Positions 49,185-58,339 of a DNA stretch of 64,000 nucleotides are shown one piece after another. How positions within the stretch are numbered: the first letter of the stretch is position 1; every line of letters begins with the position of its first letter. The notes below the pieces were generated by a model. That model saw only the letters and a program-made list of their open reading frames with translations, searched no databases and was not told the origin of the DNA. Source of the stretch: Cerasibacillus quisquiliarum (GTDB lineage Bacteria > Bacillota > Bacilli > Bacillales > Amphibacillaceae); the NCBI RefSeq assembly GCF_014202495.1, contig NZ_JACHHA010000001.1, positions 407,170 through 471,169 on the forward strand. The letters run 5' to 3'. The translations under genes were made by a program, and so were the position numbers.

Positions 49185-50201
49185 TTAATCTTCATTATAG
49201 AAATTTTCTATGTGCTGATATATAGCGATTAACTCATAGAGTACGATCAGTTCAGGTGGGAAATGAGTCGGGTGCTCCTCGCTCGAAACCATTTCCTTAT
49301 TGTCCTCCCAAAACAAAGTCGTTAGCTGTTTTATTTGCTTATGGAGATAATTTTTATGGTATTTTTTCGGTTGTTGCATTGCTTCTTCAAGAATACGAAT
49401 CGAATGAAGAATGTTTTGACGGTCTGCTTTCGTCCACGAAATTTTTTCTAAAGGTGTGTAGACTAAGTTTTCAATATGATAAATAATCATACGTAAACTG
49501 TTAAGCTGCTGTTTTGCCTTTTTAGCATTGCTTTTTTCAATTCCAACTAGCGGATGAAACCTCGCTTCATCTTCTTGATAACGAATGAGTGATTCTGCAC
49601 GAATGATTTTATTTCGCATACGTTTCAGTGCTTTTCTATCATATATATCATCGTCATGTCTATCTTCTAGAATATCGTGAAACACTTTGTATAAAAGTTT
49701 TCCAGTTTTTTTACTTATTTGTTGTATATCATTAGTAATATCTTTTGAATAGTCAGGTGGTAGAATTAACATGTTCACAGCAGTGGAAACGAGTAGCCCT
49801 ATCGTCGTTGTGCCGAGACGGATAAAAAAGGCAATTAAAAAATGGCTGTGAACAACTTCCACCATAGCAACGGCTGTCAATGTTGCGACAAGTAAACCAG
49901 CATGTAAATTCAATTTATAACAAGTTAAAATAGTTAGAACGGCAGACAAAGTATATGTAATTGGTGATTGACCGAACATAGAGATGAAAAATACCGTATA
50001 AGCAGAGCCTATAGCTGAAGCTGGAAAACGAATGAGCCCTTTTCTAATGGAGTCTGACACGGTCGGTTCGATAGTAACGATGGCTGTAATAACCGCAAAT
50101 ACAGGCGGCCAGCCAATTAATTCACAAATCCATGCTGTTAAAAAAACAGCGATTCCTGTCTTGATTACTCTTTCACCAGTAAATTCAAAAAGCCGCATCA
50201 T
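49185..50201 (-). CDS. Aromatic acid exporter family protein (YqjA-like)
   Basis: A 338-aa membrane protein of the ArAE_1/DUF939 family: about four to six N-terminal helices within the first 150 residues (GERVIKTGIAVFLTAWICEL; GWPPVFAVITAIVTIEPTV) and a long cytoplasmic helical tail. It is related to FusC/AaeB-type exporters, but a substrate is not known for the Bacillus members. The start is ATG 50201, or the next codon 50198, because GGAGG lies at 50205-50209; the frame extends further to 50231 without a site. Confidence 0.85.
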   Translation of the reverse strand: MMRLFEFTGERVIKTGIAVFLTAWICELIGWPPVFAVITAIVTIEPTVSDSIRKGLIRFPASAIGSAYTVFFISMFGQSPITYTLSAVLTILTCYKLNLHAGLLVATLTAVAMVEVVHSHFLIAFFIRLGTTTIGLLVSTAVNMLILPPDYSKDITNDIQQISKKTGKLLYKVFHDILEDRHDDDIYDRKALKRMRNKIIRAESLIRYQEDEARFHPLVGIEKSNAKKAKQQLNSLRMIIYHIENLVYTPLEKISWTKADRQNILHSIRILEEAMQQPKKYHKNYLHKQIKQLTTLFWEDNKEMVSSEEHPTHFPPELIVLYELIAIYQHIENFYNED

Positions 50202-50366
50202 TTTTCCTCCATTTTTAATAATAAAACTCATCTTAGTATATCATATACAATATTATGAAAAATGATAAAAAAGGATAAATAGTGTCATAGTAAACTCTAT
50301 CTTTAAATCTAGTATTTTGAAATAATATTGTAACATTACCATAATACGTGTGAAATCATTCGGTGT

Positions 50367-50473
50367 TATACTTCCTTTAGTAGAAAAGTATGAGAGATAT
50401 ACATAAAACTTTAAAATAAAAAAATGTACTGCAATATACATAAGTCGTTTTAGCTTTTAAAATCATTTGCAGT
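50367..50473 (+). promoter_or_regulatory. Promoter and leader of the CwlO-type gene
   Basis: Extended -10 TGTTATACT (hexamer 50367-50372) followed by a leader of about 125 bases. The leader carries the inverted repeat ACTGCAA (50428-50434) / TTGCAGT (50467-50473) just before the ribosome binding site. Upstream, TGTAAC-ATTAC-CATAAT (50329-50345) is a partial match to a WalR box. B. subtilis cwlO is also WalR-controlled with a long leader. Confidence 0.5.
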
Positions 50474-50498
50474 GATTATGGGAAAGCGGGGAAGAATT

Positions 50499-51689
50499 TT
50501 GAAGAAGTCATTTGTTACAGTTGCAACAGTGTCAGTTGTAGGTTTAAGTAGTATGTTTTTTACACAGACAAGCTATGCTGAGACTTTACAACAATTACAG
50601 AATAAACAAATAAGCATTCAAGATGAACGATCACAAGTCAAGAAAAATTTAACAAAAGCAGAAAAAGAAATTGCAAACCTTTTACTAGATTTAAAACAAT
50701 TAAATAAAGAAATTGATCAAACAAATAAGGCACTAAAAGCAAATAAAAAAGAAATGACGAAAACAAAAAAAGCAATCGATAAGACTGAAGATGAAGTTGC
50801 TTCATTAGAAGATGCGATTGATGAACGCTTTGAAATTTTAAAAGAACGTGCCGTTTCATATCAAAAAAGCGGTGGGAATATTGGCTTACTTGACGTTATC
50901 TTTGGATCAAGCGATTTCAATGATTTAATTAGCCGTGTAACAGCTGTTACGAAAATTACGGAATCTGATCAACAGCTTATTGAAAAAATTGATGAAGATA
51001 AAGAAGAAGTTGAAAATAAACTAGCAGAATTAGAAGAAATGGAAGTAGAACTTAAAGGAATACAAGAATTAATCGTTGAGCAAAAAGAAGAAAATGAGGC
51101 ACGGAAAGAAAATTTAAAGAAAAAAGAAAAACAATTAAAGAAAAAAGTTAAAAAACTTAAAATGAAAGATAGTGACCTTGCTTCACTTGAGGCACAAGTT
51201 TCAAGCGATATCGAAGCAGCACGTACCCCTGTTGTAGTAACGCAAAATGATTCTGAATCGACACAGGAAACAACAAACAAAACTAAAAAATCATCAGAAT
51301 CAACAGCTAACCCAGCGCAAACAGCTAACTACGGCTCTGCTATTCAAGCAGGTTATTCAGTCATTGGAACACCTTATGTTTGGGCAGGTAAAGGGCCAGG
51401 AGGCTTTGACTGTTCTGGATTTGTATCATGGGCGTATGGAAAGGCTGGTAAATCATTGCCATCTAGTACAGCGGGTATGAGAGGTGTCGGTACTAAAGTA
51501 TCATATGGAAATATTAAACCAGGCGATCTTGTCTTCTTTAATACATATAAAACAGATGGACATGTCGGTATTTATATCGGTGGTGGTAAGTTTATTGGAG
51601 CACAGAATAGTACAGGTGTAGCTGTTGCTGATATGACAAGTGGATACTGGAAATCAAAATTCAATGGTCATGTGCGTCGTGTAAACTAA
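50499..51689 (+). CDS. cwlO: Peptidoglycan DL-endopeptidase, CwlO type
   Basis: Secreted D,L-endopeptidase needed for wall expansion. From TTG 50499 (GCGGGGAAG upstream) the 396-aa protein starts with a typical signal peptide cleaved after SYA (about residue 27). A long coiled coil follows (~28-245) containing the LDVIFGSSDFNDLISR region that in CwlO contacts FtsEX. A Ser/Thr-rich linker leads to the NlpC/P60 domain with catalytic Cys305 (DCSGF) and His355 (GHVGIY). The frame extends to ATG 50478, giving a less typical N-terminus. Confidence 0.88.
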   Translation: MKKSFVTVATVSVVGLSSMFFTQTSYAETLQQLQNKQISIQDERSQVKKNLTKAEKEIANLLLDLKQLNKEIDQTNKALKANKKEMTKTKKAIDKTEDEVASLEDAIDERFEILKERAVSYQKSGGNIGLLDVIFGSSDFNDLISRVTAVTKITESDQQLIEKIDEDKEEVENKLAELEEMEVELKGIQELIVEQKEENEARKENLKKKEKQLKKKVKKLKMKDSDLASLEAQVSSDIEAARTPVVVTQNDSESTQETTNKTKKSSESTANPAQTANYGSAIQAGYSVIGTPYVWAGKGPGGFDCSGFVSWAYGKAGKSLPSSTAGMRGVGTKVSYGNIKPGDLVFFNTYKTDGHVGIYIGGGKFIGAQNSTGVAVADMTSGYWKSKFNGHVRRVN

Positions 51690-51706
51690 ATCATAAAATG
51701 AACTTA

Positions 51707-51746
51707 CTGGATAAAGTTATCATTTTCATAACTTTATCCAGTTTTT
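51707..51746 (+). terminator. Terminator after cwlO
   Basis: ACTGGATAAAGTTAT pairs perfectly with ATAACTTTATCCAGT around a 7-base loop, then TTTTTC. Confidence 0.92.
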
Positions 51747-52149
51747 CATTTCAAGTCACGGTGAAAAATATAAGAAAAGCATTGCTTATGGCAATGTTGA
51801 TTTGTGCCGAATGACTTGCCTTTAATATATACAAGAATACTTTTCGCTTTATCTTATACCTATTATTTAATATCTATATAGACATGCGTTTTTTAAATTT
51901 AAGTAAAGTAAAAAAGCGACTACTATTTTCTTGTTATCAATACTAGAAAGGCGTACTTCTATGATTGCTTCTTCAGAGATGAATCTGTCAACGTTCTCAA
52001 TACATGTAAAGAATGTATTGTCATTCATAGCGTCTCTTTTAACGTTATCTAATTTTCTCATAAAATGCTATATTCATTCACGTTTAATCATCATAGCAAA
52101 GTCATGTGATGCGATAAAAGGTGACTTAAGATTTATTTCTATGAATAAA

Positions 52150-52184
52150 AGCAAAAACCACGCCTAAGAAAGCGCGTTGGTTGT
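52150..52184 (-). terminator. Possible terminator downstream of the znu-zur-crcB operon
   Basis: On the minus strand, AACCAACGC pairs with GCGTGGTT (one bulge), then TTTGCTTTT. It is about 100 bases after the crcB stop. Confidence 0.5.
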
Positions 52185-52287
52185 CAAATAGTGATTTTTT
52201 AAATAAATGCTTAACATACTTCCATTCATTACAGTCCATAGATAACAGGAGAATCATATGCTGAATATGTCATCGGCATTTTTTGTT

Positions 52288-52629
52288 TTAAAGCACTAAA
52301 ATAAAGTAAACAGTAATGAAAGAAATTATCGCCGTGCCTAGTGAATATAGAAATGCTAGTAAGTACTTTTTATTTAACATTAGTTGTAACGTCTCATATC
52401 CAAACGTAGAAAAGGTCGTAAAAGCACCACAGAAACCAATTCCAACAGCATACAAAACCAATTCCGAAATGACGTCAAGTATGTAAAACTTAACAATTAA
52501 AGATAAAAGGACTGATCCAGTAACATTAACAATAAATGTTCCGATACCGAATGGCTCTACTTTAGTTGATATAAAGTAACGACTGACACTTCCTAAACAT
52601 CCACCTATGGCTAGAGATAAAAAGTCCAC
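52288..52629 (-). CDS. crcB: Fluoride efflux channel CrcB/Fluc, second subunit
   Basis: A 113-aa four-helix protein of the CrcB/Fluc fluoride channel family, with GGCLGSVSRYFIS (residues ~9-21), FIVNVTGS (~33-40) and the central GFCGAFTTFSTFGYE motif (~65-79), whose Phe and Thr residues line the pore. The start is GTG 52629; AGGTGA overlapping the stop of the preceding crcB gene is its ribosome binding site. Firmicutes often encode two such paralogues that form a heterodimer, as the pair here suggests. Confidence 0.9.
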   Translation of the reverse strand: MDFLSLAIGGCLGSVSRYFISTKVEPFGIGTFIVNVTGSVLLSLIVKFYILDVISELVLYAVGIGFCGAFTTFSTFGYETLQLMLNKKYLLAFLYSLGTAIISFITVYFILVL

Positions 52630-52635
52630 GTGTCT

Positions 52636-53016
52636 TCACCTGATTTCTAACATATGGGCAATATAATAGCCGGAAAAGGCACATATGATACCACCAATAA
52701 TACTGCCAAAAGCATATAATAAAGCGAATCCTAAATGAGAAGGGAACAGCTGAGCGACTTCCACAACAAATGTAGAAAAAGTTGTAAAAGAACCGATGAC
52801 ACCCACATTGAACGCTATTATAGAAAGTGGTTGTTTTTTCCATTTTATATGAGAAAACGTCAGAATGAAACTAAGGATAAAACAACCACTTAAATTAATA
52901 AGAAATGTAGCTATAGGAAACCCACTGTTCGTCATAAAAATAAGAGAAATTGTATAGCGAAACAGTGTCCCAATGGCACCACCGATACCAATCGCAATAC
53001 TTGTCTTTAAGTTCAT
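52636..53016 (-). CDS. crcB: Fluoride efflux channel CrcB/Fluc, first subunit
   Basis: A 126-aa Fluc-family channel subunit. Conserved parts are GIGGAIGTLFRY (residues ~9-20), FLINLSGCF and GVIGSFTTFSTFVVE (~72-86). The ATG at 53016 lies one base after the zur stop; a longer frame to 53067 would overlap zur and adds an unconserved N-terminus. It is transcribed in line with zur, which would put fluoride resistance in the zinc operon unless an internal promoter exists. Confidence 0.9.
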   Translation of the reverse strand: MNLKTSIAIGIGGAIGTLFRYTISLIFMTNSGFPIATFLINLSGCFILSFILTFSHIKWKKQPLSIIAFNVGVIGSFTTFSTFVVEVAQLFPSHLGFALLYAFGSIIGGIICAFSGYYIAHMLEIR

Positions 53017-53017
53017 A

Positions 53018-53434
53018 TTATTGACAATCCGGACAACGACCATAAACCTCGAACTTATGATCATCAATTTGATAATTGCTTAATGTTTGTCCGATATCAT
53101 CCATTGGACAAACATTTATTTTCTTCGTATGCCCACATGCTTTACAAATAAAATGATGGTGATGATGATCACTACAATTCATCCGGAAATGCTTTTCCGA
53201 ATTTAGTTCTGTGGATTCTAAGATACCGAGTTCATGATAGAGATTAAGATTGCGATAAACAGTATCATAACTAATCCCTTCGTATATTGATTCCATATGT
53301 TCATATAGTTCTTTAGCAGAACGATAACCATCTTCATGATGAAAATAATTTAGAATTTCCTTACGTCGCTCTGTCATCTTATAACCATTTTCTTTTAAAA
53401 GCTCAAGCGATTCTTGAAGACTCATTTGATTCAC
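53018..53434 (-). CDS. zur: Fur-family zinc uptake regulator
   Basis: A 138-aa Fur-family repressor. The N-terminal winged helix contains KMTERRKEILNYF (residues ~19-31) and YDTVYRNL (~55-62), and the metal regions are HHHHHFICKACGH (~90-102) and CPDCQ at the end, giving the structural Cys4 zinc site. It is assigned Zur, not Fur or PerR, because it overlaps znuB by 4 bases and a Zur-type operator precedes znuA. Confidence 0.88.
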   Translation of the reverse strand: MNQMSLQESLELLKENGYKMTERRKEILNYFHHEDGYRSAKELYEHMESIYEGISYDTVYRNLNLYHELGILESTELNSEKHFRMNCSDHHHHHFICKACGHTKKINVCPMDDIGQTLSNYQIDDHKFEVYGRCPDCQ

Positions 53435-54276
53435 CCCTCTTTCGATAAGATGTAAGAAAATCGTTTCACACTAATAGATAAAAGTAAAATTAAGATTGCA
53501 ACGACAACAATTGTTCCACCTGGTGGGATACTTAAATAATAACCACTAATTAATCCTACTATAACAGCTATTTCAGCAAATACAATAGATAAAACAATCG
53601 TCTGTTTAAAGCTATGACTAATCCGCATGGCACTAGCGACAGGTAAGGTCATTAACGCTGAGACGAGAAGCACACCAACAATACGGATTGATACTGCGAT
53701 AACAAGAGCAGTTAAGACGATAAATAAAAAGTGAATTCGTTTTGAATGGATGCCTGAAACTGTGGCGTGCTCCTCATCGAAAGATAGCGTGAGTAATTCT
53801 TTATAAAAGATACGTATCACAGCTATTATAAATGATGCCATTATGATAATCGTCCAGAAATCTTGCTGACTAACTGCTGAGACCGAACCGAATAAATAAT
53901 TGAATAAATCATTATTAAATCCGTTAGCTAAAGCGATAAAAATAACACTTAAACCAACACCACCACTTAAAATAATAGGTATGCCAATTTCCTGATAACC
54001 TTTATAAACATGTCTTAACTTCTCGATTAAAATAGCACCAATGACAGAGAAAGTCATTCCGCTATATAACGGATTTAAAAAAGATACGAGCATCGTTTTT
54101 TCGAGTAATAGACCGAAAGAAATACCTGCTAAAGTGACATGTGATAGTGCATCCGCTAATAGGGATAAGCGTCTAACGACAAGAAATGTACCAAGTAGTG
54201 GTGCGATAATACCGACAAGTAAACCTGTTAAAAATGTATGACGTAAAAACGTGAATTGTAATAAATCTGCTAGCAT
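53431..54276 (-). CDS. znuB: Zinc ABC transporter, permease
   Basis: A 281-aa ABC-3 family permease with about eight helices and the DALSHVTLAGISFGLL segment (residues ~42-57) that docks the ATPase. It is similar in layout to the manganese permease at 36422. It overlaps zur (ATGA-type overlap) and follows znuC by 75 bases. B. subtilis calls the family AdcB/ZnuB. Confidence 0.88.
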   Translation of the reverse strand: MLADLLQFTFLRHTFLTGLLVGIIAPLLGTFLVVRRLSLLADALSHVTLAGISFGLLLEKTMLVSFLNPLYSGMTFSVIGAILIEKLRHVYKGYQEIGIPIILSGGVGLSVIFIALANGFNNDLFNYLFGSVSAVSQQDFWTIIIMASFIIAVIRIFYKELLTLSFDEEHATVSGIHSKRIHFLFIVLTALVIAVSIRIVGVLLVSALMTLPVASAMRISHSFKQTIVLSIVFAEIAVIVGLISGYYLSIPPGGTIVVVAILILLLSISVKRFSYILSKEG

Positions 54277-54351
54277 AAGACACCTCCTCGGCTTGCTTTT
54301 AGCCGTTACTTCTATTTATTTCATCAAGTTTGTCTACATCATGATTATCTT

Positions 54352-55110
54352 TTAATCATGATTATGTACGATGGCTTGCACAGGATGTCCGTATATTTTT
54401 GATAATTGTTCAGTCGTAAGTGCTGTATAAGCAGCTGAATCACCGTGAAAATGTAATGTCTGATTTAAACAAGCAACATGAGTAGCATATTTGGTCATAA
54501 CACCTGTATCATGGGTGACAAGTAATAAAGTAAGATTGTTTTTTACATTTAGTTCATGTAATAGCTCATAGAAACGATCAACATTTTTGTAATCAATGCC
54601 AACTGTAGGCTCATCAAGGATAAGGAGTTCGGGTTCACTTACTAATGCACGAGCAATAAATACCCGCTGTTGTTGCCCACCAGATAAGTTACCAATATTA
54701 CGATACGTATATTTCTCCATATCGACTAAGCGAATTGCTTCTAGTACTTTTTCTTTATGATGTTTCTTGAAAAATTTAAAATACCCGATCTTTGCCGTTA
54801 ATCCCATAGAGACGACTTCATAAACGGTAGCAGGAAAACCTTTATTAAATGTATTTGCTTTTTGAGAAACAAATCCAATCCGATTCCAATCTTTAAATTC
54901 ATTCATCGGCTCATTTAAAAGAAAGATTGAACCGTTATCTGGTTTTAAAAGGCCGAGAATAATTTTAATTAACGTTGTTTTTCCTCCACCATTCGGACCA
55001 ACCAATCCCATAAACATTCCGCGCTTAATGTCTAAATGGACATTCTTTAGTACTTGCCGCTCTCCATAGGCAAAGCCAATGTTTTCTAAACGGATAACAG
55101 AGTCTTGCAT
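54352..55110 (-). CDS. znuC: Zinc ABC transporter, ATP-binding protein
   Basis: A 252-aa ATPase with Walker A GPNGGGKTT (residues ~37-45), Q-loop FVSQKANTF, signature LSGGQQQR, Walker B LLILDEPTVGID and H-loop VTHD. A C-terminal tail containing paired histidines is common in ZnuC/AdcC proteins and may sense zinc. It follows znuA by 27 bases in the same operon. Confidence 0.88.
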   Translation of the reverse strand: MQDSVIRLENIGFAYGERQVLKNVHLDIKRGMFMGLVGPNGGGKTTLIKIILGLLKPDNGSIFLLNEPMNEFKDWNRIGFVSQKANTFNKGFPATVYEVVSMGLTAKIGYFKFFKKHHKEKVLEAIRLVDMEKYTYRNIGNLSGGQQQRVFIARALVSEPELLILDEPTVGIDYKNVDRFYELLHELNVKNNLTLLLVTHDTGVMTKYATHVACLNQTLHFHGDSAAYTALTTEQLSKIYGHPVQAIVHNHD

Positions 55111-55137
55111 CTAATTAAGCTCCCTTCATATAAAAAG

Positions 55138-56064
55138 CTAATTTGTCACTTCATCAAGTATGTTTAAGTTATGTTTCATTAAGCTAAAATAATCGTCTTT
55201 ATGATTAATATCTTCATCTGTGAGAACTTCTAAGTTATGCAATACACGTTCTTCTGCTCCGAGATGCTCTTGGACAATTTTTGCAACACGATTAGATCCT
55301 GTTTGATCATATAGTACATATTTCAGTTGTTTTTCTTCAGCTAATTTCGTAATCTTTGCCAAATCTTTTTGCGATGGTTCATCACTAGAAGAAAGGCCAC
55401 TTATCGCTATTTGCTTAATCCCATATCTGTCTTCCCAATAACCGAAAGCAGCATGATTAACTAACACATGCTTATCTTCCTTTTTAGATAAAACATCGAC
55501 AAATTGCTCATCCAAAGCAGTTAATTCTTTTTCAAGGTTGTTCATGTTTTCTTCGTATTGTTTTTGATTATTTGGATGAAGAGCACTTAATTCAGCTGTA
55601 ATTAATTTTCCAATATCTATCATACGTAATGGATCTAACCATATATGTGGATCTAAATCCCCATGATCGTGCTCATCGTCTTCATGTCCATGATGATGGT
55701 CATCACTTTCATTTTTCATAAACAATTCCTCATGTTTTCCGATTTCAACTAGTGTCACATCTTGTGAATTTAATGCATCAGCCGTTGCTTCAGCAAAACT
55801 TTCCATACCTGCACCGAGAAAAATAAATGCTTCACCTTTAGCGATATCGGTCATTTCTTTTGAAGACAGTTCAAAGGAATGGGCATCAACACCTGGAGGA
55901 ATGATAGATTTCACCGCCACTTCATTGCCTACAATCTGCTCAGTTAAAAACTGAATCGGATATATAGACGTATAAATTAGATCTTCCTGCTCTTTTACAT
56001 CATTTTCACACCCACTTATGATGCTAATGAATATTACAATTATAAATATGAGTCGTTTTTTCAA
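55138..56064 (-). CDS. znuA: Zinc-binding lipoprotein of ABC transporter
   Basis: Cluster A-I solute-binding protein, 309 aa from TTG 56064, which has GGGAGG 7 bases upstream; the longer frame to 56100 overlaps the promoter. The signal peptide ends at lipobox Cys19 (SIISGC). A flexible His/Asp-rich loop DDHHHGHEDDEHDHGD lies at about residues 115-130. Metal ligands include His in PHIWLDP and His in VNHAAFGYWEDRYG; a His at this third position, unlike the Glu of the Mn protein at 37313, points to zinc. Confidence 0.92.
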   Translation of the reverse strand: MKKRLIFIIVIFISIISGCENDVKEQEDLIYTSIYPIQFLTEQIVGNEVAVKSIIPPGVDAHSFELSSKEMTDIAKGEAFIFLGAGMESFAEATADALNSQDVTLVEIGKHEELFMKNESDDHHHGHEDDEHDHGDLDPHIWLDPLRMIDIGKLITAELSALHPNNQKQYEENMNNLEKELTALDEQFVDVLSKKEDKHVLVNHAAFGYWEDRYGIKQIAISGLSSSDEPSQKDLAKITKLAEEKQLKYVLYDQTGSNRVAKIVQEHLGAEERVLHNLEVLTDEDINHKDDYFSLMKHNLNILDEVTN

Positions 56065-56095
56065 AATAAATCCTCCCTTATTTTCATCAGTAAAT

Positions 56096-56124
56096 ATCAT
56101 ATCGTAATGAATACGATTTGTAAA
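56096..56124 (-). promoter_or_regulatory. Zur-controlled promoter of the znu operon
   Basis: On the minus strand TTTACA (56119-56124), 17-bp spacer, TATGAT (56096-56101). The spacer is itself the dyad TCGTAATGAATACGA (56102-56116), differing at one base from the Zur consensus TCGTAATNATTACGA. A second half-site ATTACGAT lies at 56133-56140. Confidence 0.85.
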
Positions 56125-56209
56125 TAGGAATGATTACGATTATTTAAAAATACCTTTTATTCGTGATACAATAATATGGAGATACTCGATTAATCTGTTG
56201 TAAAAATGC

Positions 56210-56215
56210 TATAAT
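56210..56215 (+). promoter_or_regulatory. Extended -10 of argS
   Basis: TGCTATAAT with the hexamer at 56210-56215, 65 bases before argS. No T-box leader is visible; the gap is too short for one. Confidence 0.5.
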
Positions 56216-56279
56216 GAGTCTTGTTATACATATATTGATATTTATCAATGGATAATCTATCCCTAGGAGGAATCTATAG

Positions 56280-57944
56280 ATGAGTATGTTAGAAAAGATT
56301 GAAAAAGATATAAAAAGAGCTATACAAGAGGCTGTCGTCGAAGCGGGGATTACAGAAGCAAATCAAATCCCAAATATAATTTTAGAAAAACCGAAAAGCA
56401 AAGAGCATGGTGATTATGCAACAAATGTCGCGATGCAATTAACAAAAATCGCTAAACAACCCCCGCGTAAAACAGCTGAAGCAATTGTTGAACATTTTAC
56501 TTGCGACCATGTAACAAAAATTGATATTGCTGGTCCAGGTTTTATTAACTTTTTTATTGACCATACGTTTTTAACAAAACTTGTCCCAACTATATTAGAA
56601 GCAGGAGACGAGTACGGTCGTTCTGAAATTGGTAAAGGAGAGCGTATTCAAGTCGAGTTCGTTTCAGCAAATCCAACAGGTGATCTTCACTTAGGTCATG
56701 CGCGTGGTGCAGCATATGGTGATGCATTATGTAATGTGTTAGAAGCGGCAGGGTATGATGTTGAGCGTGAATACTATATCAATGATGCGGGAAATCAAAT
56801 AGACCAACTTGCGCTTTCTGTTGAAGCACGTTATATGCAAGCATTAGGAAAAGAATGGGATATACCAGAAGATGGTTATCGTGGTAAGGATGTTCAAACA
56901 TTCGGATATGAATTAAAAGAACGAGACGGTGACAAATGGATTCATGTCACAAAAGAAGAGCGGTTGAAATATTTTCGCCAATACGGCCTTAAGCGAGAGC
57001 TAGATAAAATCAAACATGATTTACACGCATTTGGAGTAACATTTGATAACTGGTTTTCTGAAACATCACTCTATGAAGATAAAAAAATTGATGCAGCCCT
57101 TGAAAAACTGAAAGAATCAAATCTTGTTTATGAACAAGATGGTGCGACTTGGTTTAAAACAACAGCATATAAAGACGATAAAGACCGTGTTTTAGTTAAA
57201 TCAGATGGTAGCTATACGTATTTAACACCAGACATTGCTTATCATAAAGATAAACTTGATCGTGGCTTCAATACGCTCATTAATATTTGGGGAGCTGACC
57301 ATCACGGTTACATTCCACGTATGAAAGCGGCCATTCAAGCACTAGGATATGATGAAGATACGTTAGAAGTTGCTGTCATTCAAATGGTTAACTTATATGA
57401 AAATGGCGAACGTGTGAAGATGAGTAAACGGACAGGAAAAGCAGTTACTTTAAGACAATTAATGGAAGAGGTTGGAAAAGATGCGATGCGCTATTTCTTC
57501 AGTATGCGCTCAGGCGATTCGCATTTAGATTTTGATATGGATTTAGCACGCTCACAGTCTAACGAAAACCCTGTTTATTATGTCCAGTACGCTTATGCGC
57601 GTATATGTACGATGCTTAAACAAGCAGATAAAAAAGGTTTCATAACAGAAGAAACACCAGAGTATTCCTTATTAACTTCAGAAAAGGAAGAAGAGCTTCT
57701 AGTTAAACTTGGGGAATTCCCACAAATAATCGCCGAAGCAGCTCAGAAGCGTACACCTCATAAAGTCACACAATATGTATTCGATTTATCAACATTACTT
57801 CATAGTTTTTATAATGCAGAAAAAGTATTAGATGACGAGAATCGTGAACTAACCTTTGCACGCTTAGCATTGATGAAAGCTGTGAAGATTACGATAGCAA
57901 ATGCTTTACGAATCATAGGAGTAAGCGCTCCGGAGAGCATGTAA
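56280..57944 (+). CDS. argS: Arginyl-tRNA synthetase
   Basis: Class I aminoacyl-tRNA synthetase charging tRNA-Arg, 554 aa. It has the Arg-specific N-terminal domain, the HLGH (HIGH) motif at residues 137-140, the KMSKR loop at 380-384 and the C-terminal DALR anticodon-binding domain. The ATG follows CCTAGGAGG. It stands as a single gene, with its own promoter and a terminator after it. Confidence 0.97.
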   Translation: MSMLEKIEKDIKRAIQEAVVEAGITEANQIPNIILEKPKSKEHGDYATNVAMQLTKIAKQPPRKTAEAIVEHFTCDHVTKIDIAGPGFINFFIDHTFLTKLVPTILEAGDEYGRSEIGKGERIQVEFVSANPTGDLHLGHARGAAYGDALCNVLEAAGYDVEREYYINDAGNQIDQLALSVEARYMQALGKEWDIPEDGYRGKDVQTFGYELKERDGDKWIHVTKEERLKYFRQYGLKRELDKIKHDLHAFGVTFDNWFSETSLYEDKKIDAALEKLKESNLVYEQDGATWFKTTAYKDDKDRVLVKSDGSYTYLTPDIAYHKDKLDRGFNTLINIWGADHHGYIPRMKAAIQALGYDEDTLEVAVIQMVNLYENGERVKMSKRTGKAVTLRQLMEEVGKDAMRYFFSMRSGDSHLDFDMDLARSQSNENPVYYVQYAYARICTMLKQADKKGFITEETPEYSLLTSEKEEELLVKLGEFPQIIAEAAQKRTPHKVTQYVFDLSTLLHSFYNAEKVLDDENRELTFARLALMKAVKITIANALRIIGVSAPESM

Positions 57945-58004
57945 ACTACACGTAATATATCATTTACGAGAACAAAACGGGTCAAAACATTTCTAAAATT
58001 AATG

Positions 58005-58055
58005 AACCGCATGTATCGAATGTAAAAAGTTTGATGACATGCGGTTTGATGTTTA
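58005..58055 (+). terminator. Probable terminator after argS
   Basis: AACCGCATGT pairs perfectly with ACATGCGGTT around a 22-base loop, then TGATGTTTATG; the T tract is poor. Confidence 0.55.
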
Positions 58056-58198
58056 TGATGGTTTTAAAATAATAATTTTTGATGTTATAAATCCATCACT
58101 TCATTATTGTCTTCAAAAACTAGTTAGTTCTAAAATAACATAAAAGTATTGAAACAATGTGTTAAAAAAATTTATGTCATAAATTTTATGCATTACCG

Positions 58199-58227
58199 TT
58201 GCGAAAAATCTAAAAGTATTTTATAGT
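58199..58227 (+). promoter_or_regulatory. Probable promoter of fadNAE
   Basis: TTGCGA (58199-58204), 17-bp spacer, TATAGT (58222-58227). The FadR operator lies about 40 bases after the expected start site. Confidence 0.6.
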
Positions 58228-58272
58228 ATAAGTAACGAGGATGAGATGCCTCTTTCTTTTAGGGCAAAAAAA

Positions 58273-58290
58273 TGAATGAGTATTCATTCA
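58273..58290. promoter_or_regulatory. FadR operator
   Basis: TGAATGAGTATTCATTCA, a perfect palindrome apart from the central bases, matches the Bacillus FadR consensus TGAATGAMTANTCATTCA at all but one flexible position. A second, looser TCATT-gta-AATGA lies 17 bases downstream. It predicts repression relieved by long-chain acyl-CoA. Confidence 0.9.
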
Positions 58291-58339
58291 AAGATTAAAA
58301 GAGGTACTCATTGTAAATGAATGATAGGGGGATAAAGAA

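Larger units (their letters stand above)
51690..52287. other. 598-bp region without a convincing gene
   Basis: After the cwlO terminator there are overlapping opposite-strand frames (51961-52167 plus, 51867-52061 minus), neither with recognisable homology. The plus frame has AGAAAGG about 10 bases before its ATG; the minus frame lacks a site. An 8-bp perfect inverted repeat CAATACAT / ATGTATTG lies at 51998-52020. A 13-codon frame at 52258-52299 has AGGAG upstream but overlaps the end of crcB. No function is proposed. Confidence 0.4.
57945..58339. other. 395-bp region between argS and fadN
   Basis: Holds the argS terminator (58005-58055), the fadN promoter (58199-58227) and the FadR operator (58273-58290). 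No additional gene is seen. Confidence 0.6.

Noticed and set aside
51867..52061. 64-aa minus-strand ORF
   Set aside because: No ribosome binding site, no recognised family, and it overlaps an equally weak ORF on the other strand.
51961..52167. 68-aa plus-strand ORF
   Set aside because: A modest ribosome binding site exists, but composition and the lack of any familiar motif do not support a gene call.
56141..56279. T-box riboswitch before argS
   Set aside because: The promoter-to-start distance is about 65 bases with no specifier loop, T-box motif or terminator.
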